NCBI GenBank assembly: GCA_012033495.1 | Contig: JAAUQT010000022.1 | Coordinates: forward strand, 1 to 39,845 | Source: Cyanobacteria bacterium RM1_2_2 | GTDB lineage: Bacteria > Cyanobacteriota > Cyanobacteriia > Elainellales > Elainellaceae | Length of the DNA: 39,845 bases | Reading direction: 5' to 3' | In this document: positions 8,281-18,264 of the stretch, piece by piece | Layout: the number at the start of each line of letters is the position of its first letter | Numbering within the stretch: position 1 is the first letter of the stretch | Program-made: the position numbers and the translations under genes | Notes under the pieces: generated by a model | The model's input: the letters and a program-made list of their open reading frames with translations, nothing else | Database searches by the model: none | What the model was told of the DNA's origin: nothing

Positions 8281-9006
8281 CTAGTCGCGGTTAAAGGCAA
8301 TCAGCAGACGCAGAATAAACACAAATAGGTTGATGTAAGTTAGATACATCGAGAGAGCCGCCGGAAGGTACTGATCATCCCGGTAAGTGCGCGGCAGGAT
8401 GTAAAAATCAACCACGGCTGCCCCAGCAAAAAGTAGGACGCCAATCCCAGAAATCCCAATTTCTAACCAGCTTGGTGTGTAAACCCCAAATAGCGAAAAC
8501 AGGAGTTGGGCAATCATCACCACAAATAGGGCAATAATTCCGAGGCGTACCGTTTGCGTTAACGCAATGCCATCTTGATCAGACAAATTAGAACCCATTT
8601 GGCGAGCCACCATGAAGGTGACGCCACACCCAAGGGCCGCAATCCCAATTCCAGAGATGCCAACCCCCTGCGTACCGAGGGCAACATAGACGATGCCACT
8701 CAGGGTATACCCCGACAGTAGGCTGTAGGTAGCCAGCAAAGGTAAGGCCGTACTGTTGTTGCCTTTTTCTGCCACGTTTTGAGCGACAAAAAACAGAACC
8801 AACTGCAAAACGATTGCCCCAATGAAGGTCGGCATGAACAGATCAGGTCGATTCTGAATCATGCCCAAGCCGCCATAGGTTCCCAGAGCCGTCAGGACTA
8901 GGCCGCCGCCAAGGTAGGGTAGGGCATTGGCAATGACGTTTGGCCCGACAAGGGCGCGTCCCTGTGCCTCACGCATGGCACTACGAAAATTACTGGTGTT
9001 GCTCAT
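8281..9006 (-). CDS. Bax inhibitor-1/YccA family membrane protein
   Basis: Multi-pass inner-membrane protein of the TMBIM/Bax inhibitor-1 family, whose bacterial members include YccA (an FtsH modulator) and YetJ (a pH-dependent Ca2+ channel). About seven hydrophobic segments cover most of the 241 residues; typical family features are the IANALPYLGGGLVLTALGTYGGL start of the core, the long glycine-rich middle helices and the C-terminal YLTYINLFVFILRLL. ATG at 9004-9006 is chosen because AAGGAAG lies 8 nt upstream and the family core begins soon after. The frame could extend 40 codons further up to 9126, but that stretch does not resemble the family. A terminator follows at 8213-8246. Confidence 0.88.
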   Translation of the reverse strand: MSNTSNFRSAMREAQGRALVGPNVIANALPYLGGGLVLTALGTYGGLGMIQNRPDLFMPTFIGAIVLQLVLFFVAQNVAEKGNNSTALPLLATYSLLSGYTLSGIVYVALGTQGVGISGIGIAALGCGVTFMVARQMGSNLSDQDGIALTQTVRLGIIALFVVMIAQLLFSLFGVYTPSWLEIGISGIGVLLFAGAAVVDFYILPRTYRDDQYLPAALSMYLTYINLFVFILRLLIAFNRD

Positions 9007-9299
9007 AAGTGCTTCCTTGTTAACCAGTTTGTTATCTACATGGGTTGACAATTGCAAATTCACAATTGCAAAAAACACGATTATTCTCCGTGTCTGCCTA
9101 GATTCTAGGCGATCTGTCTCGATCATAGCGATTAAACCGAAGCGGCTCTGCTAGAAAGCACAACATAGCCAGTTTCACCAATCAGTATTTCCCCTGACTC
9201 TCCTAGACGCGCTTTCATTCATTCCCGTAAAAAGACCATGGTTTGGATCGGCTCCGCTGACGAGAATAAGCCTAAATCCAGTAAAGGTGGTTCACTCAA

Positions 9300-10085
9300 A
9301 TGACGGCTACTCAATCTTCTCTCCGCTCAAACTGCATGGAATTGTTGATGGCTTACCAGCAAAATCCGTCCGTTGGATTGCGCAATAAGCTGGTTCGCTT
9401 AAATGCTGGCTTGGTTCGTAAAATTGCTCACCGGGTTAGCCATCAGTGTGCTGAACCTTACGAAGATTTGGAGCAAATTGGATATTTGGGTCTGATTCGG
9501 GCAATCGAGCGGTTTAACCCGGCTCAAGGCTGTGCATTTAGCTCTTTTGCGGTTCCCTACATTCGCGGTGAGATGCTGCATTTTCTCAGAGATCGGGGTA
9601 GCTCTATTAAGGTTCCCCGTCGCTGGCAAGATCTACAAAAAGAAGGGCAGAAAGTTCGCGTCGCTCTTGTGAAGAAATTGGGTTATCAGCCGACCGATGA
9701 TCAAATTGCAGAAGAATTGGGTGTTTCTGTTTACGAATGGCGCGAAATTAGAATGGCTGTGAAAAATCGCTCGCCCTTGAGCCTCGATGCAACCGTTTGT
9801 CAGCAAGTCGATTCCTCTATTACCCTAGGTGAAACGCTGCCTGATGCTCATTACCAAATGTTGCAGCGGCTTGAAGAAGATCGCCAACAGCTTCAGCGTG
9901 CTCTCAACCAACTAGAAGACAAAACCCGTGCCGCTATTGAGTTCGTCTTTTTTAACGAAATGTCGCGCAAAGAAGTAGCAGAGCGGATTGGTGTTAGTCC
10001 CATGACCGTGACTCGTCGGATTCAACGCGGATTGGATCAAATGATGACATTTTTGCAACCCCAAACTCTGCAAACCGATCCTTAA
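9300..10085 (+). CDS. sigF: Group 3 RNA polymerase sigma factor SigF
   Basis: Alternative sigma-70 family factor of the SigF/SigB type. In cyanobacteria SigF controls pilus and motility genes, surface structures and some stress genes. The 261 residues show region 2 (LVRLNAGLVRKIAHRV, EPYEDLEQIGYLGLIRAIERF, FSSFAVPYIRGEMLHFLRD), region 3 (IKVPRRWQDL, QPTDDQIAEELGVS) and region 4 with a helix-turn-helix (MSRKEVAERIGVSPMTVTRRIQRGL). Region 1.1 is absent, as expected for group 3. ATG at 9300 has AAAGGTGG about 9 nt upstream. No anti-sigma factor gene is adjacent. Confidence 0.93.
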   Translation: MTATQSSLRSNCMELLMAYQQNPSVGLRNKLVRLNAGLVRKIAHRVSHQCAEPYEDLEQIGYLGLIRAIERFNPAQGCAFSSFAVPYIRGEMLHFLRDRGSSIKVPRRWQDLQKEGQKVRVALVKKLGYQPTDDQIAEELGVSVYEWREIRMAVKNRSPLSLDATVCQQVDSSITLGETLPDAHYQMLQRLEEDRQQLQRALNQLEDKTRAAIEFVFFNEMSRKEVAERIGVSPMTVTRRIQRGLDQMMTFLQPQTLQTDP

Positions 10086-10494
10086 TATGCATTTGGAAGT
10101 CGGAGTTGGCAATTTAATTGTTGGAGAATTGGGATGAGGCGTTTGTGTAGTAATGACAAAAGCTTGATTGAGTTACTTTGCCCATGCCTACAACCTTCAG
10201 CAATAGCAGAACTGCAACATAGAACATAGAAAGACATTGCAAAGAACATTGCAAAACAAGAAAGTCATTATCCTATTTAACAACGAGGTAGTTAAACTTT
10301 GAGGTGTCGCAAATAGGCAAAGATTTGAGCAATCTGTGGCTTGGTTGACCATCTGAGAGATACAACCACAGTTGCGTTAAATTCAATGCCTGATCAATGG
10401 TTCACATCGATTGCTTTGGAAACCACTAGGGAAATAACTAAGCGAGGAACGCTTGGTCAACAAAAAACAATATTTTAGATGAGATAGGTCATAT
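10086..10494. other. 409-bp gap between sigF and chlD
   Basis: Convergent gene ends. No ORF or RNA gene is visible. The stretch contains several scattered AACATTGCAAA/GACATTGCAAA words around 10205-10262 and is AT-rich. I do not see a strong terminator hairpin for either gene. Confidence 0.5.
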
Positions 10495-12558
10495 CTATCC
10501 CTTAATATCCTTCAACGCTCCTCTAGTCATAGCTGCAATCGTTTGATCATTCGCTTTGGGAAGGTGATAGTATTTGCCGCCTGCGTGTTTAGCAATTTCT
10601 TTAGCAAATCCCGTTGAGACGAATTTGTTTTCCGTATCGACAACGAGAAGCTGAAATCCAGTGAGGCGAATTTTACCTGCAATATCAAGCAGTTCGGCTT
10701 TAATGTCAGGTTTTTCGCCTTCCGGGATTGGCTCCCCTAGCGAACGAGCCAGGGGAATGTTGCCGCGTCCATCCGTAATCGCCACAATCACAACCTGCCC
10801 AATATCGCCCGATTGCTGCGCGTTCATACCAACGCGAACGGCTTGGGTGAGTCCGTGGGCGAGCGGCGACCCCCCTCCACAAGGCATTCGTTCTAGCCTG
10901 CGGCGGGCTGAGGTGATTGATCGGGTGGGAGGCAACAACACTTCAGCTTGTTCTCCCCGAAACGGAATCAGGGCAATTTGGTCGCGGTTTTCGTAGGCTT
11001 CAGTGAGCAGGCGCAGCACGGCTCCTTTCGCCGACTGCATTCGGTTGAGTGCCATCGATCCGGAAGCGTCCACCACAAATACAATTAGCGCTCCAGCTTT
11101 GCGAGCCAGCCGTTTTGCCCGCAGGTCGCTTTGCTCGACAAACACCCGTTTACGAGGATTGGCTCCAGAAACCTGACTTTGCTCTTGTCGCTGTCGGCGC
11201 ACCTTCTGGTAAGGGGCCGCCGATCGCAAGGTGGCATCGACCGCAATTCGGCGCACCTGACCTCTTGGTAACACGGGCTTGATGTAGCGTCCCCGATCTT
11301 CCGAGAAAATGACGCTGCGGGAACCCGATTTACCGCGCCGGTTCGCCATCTGCGCGAAAAACAGCACTTCTGGATCAAGAATTACCCCTTCTGGATCAAA
11401 CACAAACTCTTCTGGAATACTAGGAGGCTCCTGATCAGGCTTGTCGTCTTCGTTGTCTTCTTCCTCCGGTTCCTCTTCCTGATCCTGCGGCTGATCTTGG
11501 TCTTGAGGCGGTGGTGGCGGCGGCGGTTCAGGCGGCATCTCGTCTGGAGGGGTCTGCACAACTGTGGAGCGAGGCACAATGACTAATTCGACCGCCCGCC
11601 GCAAGTCGTCTGCAATCACCGCTACACGTCCATCTAACGCCGCATGAGCTTTGGCAACCCGCACGGCAAACAGTTCCGCTCGATGTCCCTGCACGCCGCC
11701 CCGAATCGCTTCATTGACCAGATAGCCGATTTGCTCAGCGGTGATTTTTACATCCTTCAGCCATTCCCGCGCCAGCACGATCTGGGTTTTCAGCCCATCA
11801 ATGTCTTCGACATACTGCTGCAAAAATGCCTGCGGCGAATCGGCAAACTCAGTGGCTTGGTCAACGGCCTGCACTCGCTCATCTAAACCCAACACTGAGT
11901 CGGCGGATAGGGCAATCGCAATCCGGTCGAGCAAGTGTTCGCGCAGGTCGCCTTCTTCAGGGTTGTAGGTGGCAATTAGTAAAGGCTTGCAGGGATGCCG
12001 GAAGCTAATGCCTTCGCGCTCGATTTGATTGCGTCCTTCGGTGAGTGCACCAAGCAGCAAATTGGCCACCTGATCGTCGAGCAAATTAATTTCGTCAATG
12101 TAGAGGACGCCGCGATGCGCTTCTGCCAACAGTCCGGGTTGAAACACCGTCTCGCCCCGCTTGATCGACTGCGCCACATCCACTGAACCTAGCAGCCGAT
12201 CTTCGGTGACACCCAGCGGAATTTGAATGAAGGGAGCCGGAATAATTTCAGTTTCTAGGTTGGCAATCGAGAAGCCATTGTAACCGGGATGCAGCCTTTC
12301 AATCGTCTCATCGTCCCATTCTGCTGGGCGGGTGGGGTCGCAGTTACAGCAAGAGCCTTTCACGACTTCGATCGGCGGCAGCAAGGCATGAATCGCCCGC
12401 GCCATCACAGATTTAGCCGTACCGCGTCGTCCGGCAATCACCACACCGCCGAGTGCTGGATCAATCGCCGCCAAGAGTAACGCCAGCTTGATGGCTTCTT
12501 GTCCGACAACGGCAGTGAGTGGAAAGGCAGTGATCGGAGAGTCAGTGAGGGCGGGCAT
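10495..12558 (-). CDS. chlD: Magnesium chelatase subunit D
   Basis: AAA+ subunit of the ChlI-ChlD-ChlH magnesium chelatase, which inserts Mg2+ into protoporphyrin IX as the first committed step of chlorophyll synthesis. The N-terminal AAA+ module (1-335) has Walker A GRRGTAKS (43-50) and Walker B GVLYIDEI (150-157). A Pro- and acid-rich linker follows (about 337-380), then an integrin I/VWA domain with the metal site DASGSM (497-502). All expected parts are present in 687 residues with no frameshift. It is the last gene of a same-strand run (gpmI, secG, matrixin, small protein, chlD) and starts 58 nt after the small protein gene. Confidence 0.97.
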   Translation of the reverse strand: MPALTDSPITAFPLTAVVGQEAIKLALLLAAIDPALGGVVIAGRRGTAKSVMARAIHALLPPIEVVKGSCCNCDPTRPAEWDDETIERLHPGYNGFSIANLETEIIPAPFIQIPLGVTEDRLLGSVDVAQSIKRGETVFQPGLLAEAHRGVLYIDEINLLDDQVANLLLGALTEGRNQIEREGISFRHPCKPLLIATYNPEEGDLREHLLDRIAIALSADSVLGLDERVQAVDQATEFADSPQAFLQQYVEDIDGLKTQIVLAREWLKDVKITAEQIGYLVNEAIRGGVQGHRAELFAVRVAKAHAALDGRVAVIADDLRRAVELVIVPRSTVVQTPPDEMPPEPPPPPPPQDQDQPQDQEEEPEEEDNEDDKPDQEPPSIPEEFVFDPEGVILDPEVLFFAQMANRRGKSGSRSVIFSEDRGRYIKPVLPRGQVRRIAVDATLRSAAPYQKVRRQRQEQSQVSGANPRKRVFVEQSDLRAKRLARKAGALIVFVVDASGSMALNRMQSAKGAVLRLLTEAYENRDQIALIPFRGEQAEVLLPPTRSITSARRRLERMPCGGGSPLAHGLTQAVRVGMNAQQSGDIGQVVIVAITDGRGNIPLARSLGEPIPEGEKPDIKAELLDIAGKIRLTGFQLLVVDTENKFVSTGFAKEIAKHAGGKYYHLPKANDQTIAAMTRGALKDIKG

Positions 12559-12616
12559 GGCTGAAATGCAAGAAATTCAGAGGGATTCAGTCTTTCAGCA
12601 TAGCAAGAATCCTTGC

Positions 12617-12967
12617 CTAACCATGCTGTTCTAGAAACTGATTAATGTCTTCGATTAAACGAGTTAATTCAGCTTCAGTGTTGAGGCGAATTCGGTCATC
12701 CCGTAAAGTGATGAGGACTTTGGCGGCAAATGGGCTGGGCCAAATATTAGGATTACAAAAAATTTCTAGAAAAACTTCTCCCACATGGCGATACTCCATC
12801 GGCTTTTGAGGTTGGGGTTTTGTGCCGCCACTCGCGCTCTGAGCCGCTGCTTTGAGGTGTTCCATCAAGGTGGCAATGGCTAGCTGAAGTTCTTGCGCTG
12901 CTTCTGGATTAAAACTGAACGCAACGGAGCCATCGGCTAAATTGAGTCTAAGTTGGGGGGTCGTCAT
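12617..12967 (-). CDS. Conserved small protein, translationally coupled to matrixin gene
   Basis: Soluble 116-residue protein I cannot assign to a named family. The first 45 residues look like a beta hairpin followed by a helix (LRLNLADGSVAFSF, then EAAQELQLAIATLMEHLKAA). A Ser/Gly/Pro/Gln linker comes next, then YRHVGEVFLEIFCNP and a helical C-terminus. No signal peptide or membrane helix. Its ATG overlaps the stop of the upstream matrixin gene by four bases (ATGA), so the two are probably cotranslated. The downstream neighbour is chlD. Function unknown. Confidence 0.7.
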   Translation of the reverse strand: MTTPQLRLNLADGSVAFSFNPEAAQELQLAIATLMEHLKAAAQSASGGTKPQPQKPMEYRHVGEVFLEIFCNPNIWPSPFAAKVLITLRDDRIRLNTEAELTRLIEDINQFLEQHG

Positions 12968-13836
12968 GGTTTTGCTAAATTAAATTGATCAAAAATCAGA
13001 GAAAATTCGTCATGCGATTGCTGGGGTAGCGTCCATCCGAGGGGCGTTGGCTGCTGATAAATTCGCTTCAGTGTGTTGATGTCTCGTTCTGAAATCGGAG
13101 GTGAGTCTCGCACTTGCGAGAAATAAAGGGCATCCGTTGTTGTAGGGCTATGACCCCAAATGCCGAGGGCATGACCTAGCTCATGGCGGGCTGTGGCTTT
13201 TGTATAGTTTGCGGTTTGATTGGGACTCAGGTAAATTGTGAAGCGATGTCCTAAGATTGCAGTGTCATTGCTCGCCCGCTGAATTTGAAACTGATAGCGG
13301 GTTTCGGCCGCACGGATTCGAGGCAGACGATCGATCAAAGACTGATTGGGATGGGTGGCAGGCGCTAACGGTTGGATCGGAGGAACTGAACGCCAAATGG
13401 TAATGTCGGCATTTTCTGCGGCAGGGGTCAACGTGAGCGGTAGGTAATCATTCCATTCTTGGACAGCCTGCCCAACTGCTTCATCCCACTGCAATTCGCG
13501 GTTGGGTACACCATTGATTGCAACTGCATTTACAGGCTCAACATAGACCCGAATTGGAAACCGCGACCAGATCAAATATCCGGCTGGCGAAGGTTCGATC
13601 AGCTCGAAATAGTCTCCCTGCTGGTGATCCTGCCATTGAGCCAGAGAAGGCGGCAGTGGATGTGCTTGGGCGATGGGCAAGGTGAACTCCGGTTGCTCTG
13701 AGTTGACCCTCATTCCCGCAGGCTGCCCAAATACTTGGACTGCTAGCAGCCCAGTCCCAAGAACAAATAGCCCAATCCAAACTAGCCGCTGAACCAGCAG
13801 TGGACGGAGTGAGCGCAGAAACTTAGCAAGCATCAA
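12964..13836 (-). CDS. Matrixin-like zinc metalloprotease, exported
   Basis: Secreted or membrane-anchored zinc peptidase. The N-terminus has positive residues followed by one hydrophobic helix (about 16-37, LVWIGLFVLGTGLLAVQVF), a signal peptide or anchor. The catalytic motif HELGHALGIWGH fits HExxHxxGxxH exactly, placing the protein in the matrixin/metzincin group. The mature part would act in the periplasm or outside the cell. It starts 29 nt after secG and overlaps the next gene by four bases, so it sits inside the gpmI-secG-chlD transcription unit. Its substrate is unknown. Confidence 0.85.
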   Translation of the reverse strand: MMLAKFLRSLRPLLVQRLVWIGLFVLGTGLLAVQVFGQPAGMRVNSEQPEFTLPIAQAHPLPPSLAQWQDHQQGDYFELIEPSPAGYLIWSRFPIRVYVEPVNAVAINGVPNRELQWDEAVGQAVQEWNDYLPLTLTPAAENADITIWRSVPPIQPLAPATHPNQSLIDRLPRIRAAETRYQFQIQRASNDTAILGHRFTIYLSPNQTANYTKATARHELGHALGIWGHSPTTTDALYFSQVRDSPPISERDINTLKRIYQQPTPLGWTLPQQSHDEFSLIFDQFNLAKP

Positions 13837-13865
13837 GTTTTGTCAGTCTCACAGCCCAGCGAGTT

Positions 13866-14117
13866 TTAAGCGGGGGGCGGTGGGGGGGAATTGAGCCAGC
13901 CTGCACTTAAAACCACGGTTAAGCCCATGAAAAGGGCAGTGAGCGTCCAGGTGACACGATTGAGAGTTGTTTCGGCGCTTTTGGTGCTAGTAAATAGCTG
14001 CGCTTGTCCACCCAATCCACCCAAACCATCTCCTTTCGGGCTGTGCAGCAAGACTAAAATAATCAGCCCAACTCCCGAAATTGCCCAAAGAATTGTCACG
14101 ATACTGGTCAGCGTCAT
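13866..14117 (-). CDS. secG: Preprotein translocase subunit SecG
   Basis: Small subunit of the SecYEG channel. The 83 residues form two membrane helices (about 3-23 and 53-73) joined by the conserved cytoplasmic loop LLHSPKGDGLGGLGGQAQLF, diagnostic for SecG. A Pro-rich tail ends the protein. It lies 57 nt downstream of gpmI on the same strand. Confidence 0.95.
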   Translation of the reverse strand: MTLTSIVTILWAISGVGLIILVLLHSPKGDGLGGLGGQAQLFTSTKSAETTLNRVTWTLTALFMGLTVVLSAGWLNSPPPPPA

Positions 14118-14174
14118 ATCAAAGTTCCAAGCAAAAAAGTTCCAAGCAAAAATGTCGTCCCTTTCCTTTATACC

Positions 14175-15773
14175 CTACAGCGAAACGCGGACAGGAGTGC
14201 GGTTTGCTCGAACCTCATATTCGCTAGCCACAATCATAGATTTGCCAGTCATTTCCAGCGGTTGAGGCAAGCCCAAAATTTGCAGAATGGTAGGGGCAAC
14301 GTCGGCTAGGATGCCATCTGAACGCAGGGTGACATCAGTGCCATAGCCCGGAATTTTGCGCCGCTCGCCTTCCACCAAAATGAACGGTACGGGGTTGGTG
14401 GTGTGGGCTGTCCAAGGGTTGCCTTGCTCGTCGCACATCAGTTCAGCGTTGCCGTGGTCTGCAATAATGATGGCGGTTCCCCCCGCTTTGCCGATGCCTT
14501 CGAGCAAGCGCCCCAAGCAAGCATCGACGGTTTCAACCGCCTGGATTGTCGCATCCATTTTGCCCGTATGCCCAACCATATCTGGGTTAGCGTAGTTGAT
14601 CACAATCAGCGAGTAAACGCCTTTCTCGACCGCAGCGATGGCTCCTTGCGTCACTTGGGCGGCAGACATGGCAGGGGCTCGATCATAAGTGGCAACCGAT
14701 GGACTTGGAACAAGCTGGCGATCTTCTCCTTCAAATGGCTCTTCAATGCCGCCATTGAAAAAGTAGGTGACATGGGCATACTTTTCAGTTTCGGCAGTGC
14801 GAAATTGCTGAAGTTTGTGTTGCGCGATCACTTGTCCCAAAATGTTATCGAGGTTTTGCGGTTCAAAAGCCACCAACACCGGAAAGTTGGAATCATATTG
14901 GGTGAAGGTCACAAAACTGAGGGGAGTAATTTGGGTGCGCTCAAACTCTTTAAAGTCTGGATCAACTAAAGCCTGGGTCAACTGGCGAGCGCGGTCGGGG
15001 CGGAAGTTGTAAAAGATAATGCCATCTCCTGGCTCAATCGCTCCGGGGGCGATCCGAACGGGTAGGACGAACTCATCGCTAACGTCTGCGTCATAGGAAG
15101 CTTGCAGCATTTCAACGGCAGAACGTCCGTCGCCAGAGCCGTCTTGCGTCATCACTTCGTAGGCTTTTTGAATGCGATCCCAGCGGTGATCCCGATCCAT
15201 CGCGTAATAGCGACCGCTCAACGTCACAATTTTGCCGACGCCATACTTTTGAATGTAGTCTTCAATTTGTTGCAACGCTGCCAAACCATCAGTTGGTTTC
15301 GTGTCGCGTCCGTCAGTAATGGCATGGATGCAAACATCCTCGATCCCTTGTTCTTTTGCCAGTTCTAGTAGCCCGGTGAGATGGCTCAAATGGGAATGGA
15401 CTCCACCTTCAGAGCAAAGCCCGATTAGATGTAGCTTACCGTTACGGTGACGAACATCTTCACAAACTCGCAGTAGAGCAGCATTACTCAATAACGTGCC
15501 ATCTTCAACGGCATCGCTGATTCGCACAAGCTCTTGAGGCACAACGCGCCCTGCCCCCAGGTTGAGGTGTCCAACCTCCGAGTTCCCCATCTGTCCTTCG
15601 GGTAAGCCAACACTTTTTGCAGAGGCTCGAATCAATGTTCTGGGGTAGGCTGCCCACAAGCTGTCCATCACAGGCGTGTTGGCAGCAGCAATGGCATTAC
15701 CGTCAGTTTCCTCTCGATAACCCCATCCATCTAAGATGATCAGTACGACTGGAGAGACAGGCACTTGCGCCAT
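14175..15773 (-). CDS. gpmI: 2,3-bisphosphoglycerate-independent phosphoglycerate mutase
   Basis: Mn2+-dependent enzyme that interconverts 3- and 2-phosphoglycerate in glycolysis. The 532 residues carry the alkaline-phosphatase-superfamily metal sites: LIILDGWGYRE near the N-terminus, GQMGNSEVGHLNLGAGR with the phosphorylated Ser, CSEGGVHSH, and the C-terminal NYANPDMVGHTG and IADHGNAELM. Full family length, no frameshift. ATG at 15771-15773 is preferred over an in-frame TTG two codons earlier; AAAGGG lies about 10 nt upstream of the ATG. First gene of the same-strand run leading to chlD. Confidence 0.96.
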   Translation of the reverse strand: MAQVPVSPVVLIILDGWGYREETDGNAIAAANTPVMDSLWAAYPRTLIRASAKSVGLPEGQMGNSEVGHLNLGAGRVVPQELVRISDAVEDGTLLSNAALLRVCEDVRHRNGKLHLIGLCSEGGVHSHLSHLTGLLELAKEQGIEDVCIHAITDGRDTKPTDGLAALQQIEDYIQKYGVGKIVTLSGRYYAMDRDHRWDRIQKAYEVMTQDGSGDGRSAVEMLQASYDADVSDEFVLPVRIAPGAIEPGDGIIFYNFRPDRARQLTQALVDPDFKEFERTQITPLSFVTFTQYDSNFPVLVAFEPQNLDNILGQVIAQHKLQQFRTAETEKYAHVTYFFNGGIEEPFEGEDRQLVPSPSVATYDRAPAMSAAQVTQGAIAAVEKGVYSLIVINYANPDMVGHTGKMDATIQAVETVDACLGRLLEGIGKAGGTAIIIADHGNAELMCDEQGNPWTAHTTNPVPFILVEGERRKIPGYGTDVTLRSDGILADVAPTILQILGLPQPLEMTGKSMIVASEYEVRANRTPVRVSL

Positions 15774-15898
15774 ATTCAAATAGCCCTTTGATTCAGCAAT
15801 TTCTCAGCAATAATATCATTCAAGCTTTCAATCTGAGACAGGAAAAGCCAGAAGTATTTAGACTCAAAGCATCTATCTTCTTGATCCCCTCATCTCAA

Positions 15899-17622
15899 TC
15901 AAACGTTTGCTTTTTTTACTTCTTGTTTCTGCTTCTGTTTCTCGCGTTGTTTTAACCGCTTCTCAGCCGCCTTAGCTGCCTTCTCGGCTTCAATTGCTTC
16001 TAGTTTGAGGCGTTCCTTTTCTTCCTCAACCTTGTCTAAATAATAATGATAATCGCCTCGGTAAAGGCGCAGTTCTCCGTCCCGAATCTCGACAATTTTG
16101 TTGGCAACTTGAGAGATAAAGTAGCGGTCATGGGAGACAACAACCGCCGTACCATCATAATTTTGCAGAGCGCCTTCCAGCATTTCCTTAGCGGGAATGT
16201 CGAGGTGATTCGTTGGCTCATCGAGGATCAACAAATTGGCTGGACGCAGCAGCATTTTGGCTAAAGCAAGCCGCGCTTTTTCACCACCACTGAGGGTTGC
16301 TACCTGCTTCAAAACGCTATCTTCGCTGAACAAAAATCGCCCCAACAGCGTGCGAACTTCTTCGTTCTTCCAGTCTGGCACTTCATCATGAATTGTTGCC
16401 ATAACTGTTTTTTGCAAATCTAAAGCCTCAGCCTGATTTTGCTCAAATAGCCGGGGATCACATTATGATCCCCCAGTTTCACCGTGCCTTCTGTGGGTGC
16501 TTCTAGTCCAGTAATCAGCCTCAGCAGCGTTGATTTTCCGGCTCCGTTGGGCCCAACAATGGCAATGCGATCACCGCGCTCAATCAGCAGATCGGTGCCC
16601 AAAAACAAAATATTTTCGTTGTAAAAATGGGTCAAATCTTTGATAATCACCACTTCTCGACCACTTCGGGGAGCAGGCGGAAATTGGAACCGCAGCGTTT
16701 TCACTCCGGCAACCGGTGCCTCAACTAATTCGATCTTTTCTAGCTGCTTCTCGCGGCTTTTCGCTTGAGTGCTGCGGGTCGCGCTGGCTCGGAATCGATC
16801 GACAAATGCCTGCTGTTTGGCAATCTCTTTCTGTTGGCGTTCGTAGGTGCTGAGTTGCGCTTCTTGATTCTCGGCTTTCTGCTGCAAATAAGCGCTGTAG
16901 TTGCCCAGATAAGTGGTAGAAACACCGCGCTCGGTTTCCACGATTTGATTGCACAACCGATCAAGAAACTCCCGGTCGTGAGACACAATCACCATTGGCG
17001 TAGACAACCCTTTCAGGTAGGTTTCCAGCCATTCGATGGTGGTCAAGTCCAAATGGTTTGTCGGCTCGTCGAGCAGCAGCAAATCAGGCGATTGCAGCAA
17101 AATTTTGCCTAAACTCATCCGCATTTGCCAGCCGCCGCTAAAGGAATCGACCAAGCGATCTGAGTCTCCTGCGGCAAAGCCTAACTCTGGCAAAATCTTT
17201 TCGATTCGGGCTTCTAGTCCATAACCATCCAGCGCTTCAAACTGGCGCTGAAGTCGATCGAGCTTGTGAATCAGGGCATCAAGCGTTTCTGGGTCAGCCG
17301 CCTGCATGTCATGCTGAACTTGCATCAGTCCTTCATGGACTCGGTTTGCTTCTCCAAAAGCTCGCCAAAATTCGTCCCTCACAGAGCGCTGGGGATCAAC
17401 CTCAAATTCTTGAGTCAGGTAGGCAATATGCAGGCTGTTAGGGCGGATGATTTCACCCGAAGTTGGCTCAATTTCGCCTGCAATGATGCGCAACTGGGTA
17501 GATTTACCCGCTCCATTCACCCCAACTAGCCCAATACGGTCGCCCGGCTTTACTTCCCAATTCACATCCTTGAGAATTTCACCCGTTGGATAAATTTTGC
17601 TGATGTGTTCCAGACGTAGCAT
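15899..17622 (-). CDS. ABC-F family ATPase, frameshifted
   Basis: Cytoplasmic ABC-F protein with two ATPase domains and no membrane part, a group that acts on ribosomes (EttA/Uup/YfmR-like). Domain 1 has Walker A GVNGAGKST (34-42), FSGGWQMR signature and LLLDEPTNHLD. The P-tMT linker is rich in charged and Gln residues, and domain 2 starts with GPNGAGKST. The first frame stops at 16420. The rest, with LSGGEKARLALAKMLL, LLILDEPTNHLD and a Lys/Glu/Gln coiled-coil tail, continues in another frame, beginning EQNQAEALDLQKTVMATIHD. One base is missing in the TTT run (AAA at 16445-16447, plus strand). Repaired length is about 574 residues, normal for the family. Exact subfamily not determined. Confidence 0.9.
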
Positions 17623-18264
17623 GGATCAACCTCATGACGAGCAGTTAGGAGAAATCACAATCTCATCGCTCATGATTGCAATCGATCATTCGCCAGTTCG
17701 ACTGTAACAAAAATTTAAACAAAAATTTAAGCCCTTTCCACTTTGACATAGGCTGGCTTGAGCGCAAAGCAGAAAAGCGCTATCTGTGTTGATTAGATGG
17801 CTTGAACCCGACTTTAGACGGGGATCAGGTGGATTCAGGAAATCTTCCGGATCGGAGAGAGGGAGGCTCGTATGACTTTTCAGGTTCTTCCAATGCCCCC
17901 ATTCGCACAAATCCTGTTTCCGACTCCTCCCTGTCATAGCGACGTTAATTTCTGACTGTGGTGGCCGACTTCGCTTTGCTACCTGCTGATTGTTCCGAAT
18001 TCCAGTGTAAGTAGAGGGCACTTGCGCGAAAGTCCCGTAGATTTACTGTGGTAGGGCAAGAAATCTCCGTGAAGTTACTGAATCACTCCGTAATTTCTAC
18101 CTTTTACGATGCCCCTGGTTTCAGCGGAACATTAAGATACATTGCACAGCATTTCCCAGCGAAGTTGTCGAAGTTGTTCATAAGCTTGGCTTGGGCACAA
18201 CTCATCGCCAACTTTTGCTGAGAACGGCATCTACGTCAGCAAATCATACAGCGGTAAACCGAAC
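17623..18264. other. 642-bp divergent intergenic region
   Basis: The gap lies between the divergent ABC-F and GGDEF-EAL genes. A 12-bp direct repeat, ACAAAAATTTAA, occurs twice near 17705-17728. An open minus-strand frame at 17686-18021 has no recognisable features and reads like non-coding sequence. No tRNA or known RNA motif is visible. A small RNA cannot be excluded, but I see no terminator supporting one. Confidence 0.5.

Noticed and set aside
8281-9126. Longer start (9126) for the Bax inhibitor-1 gene
   Set aside because: The 40 extra residues are not like the family, and AAGGAAG sits at the right distance from the internal ATG at 9006.
17686-18021. 111-codon minus-strand frame in the ABC-F/GGDEF gap
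   Set aside because: It reads as random sequence (Ser/Arg/Pro/Cys mix), has no ribosome site or family features, and lies in a regulatory-sized gap.
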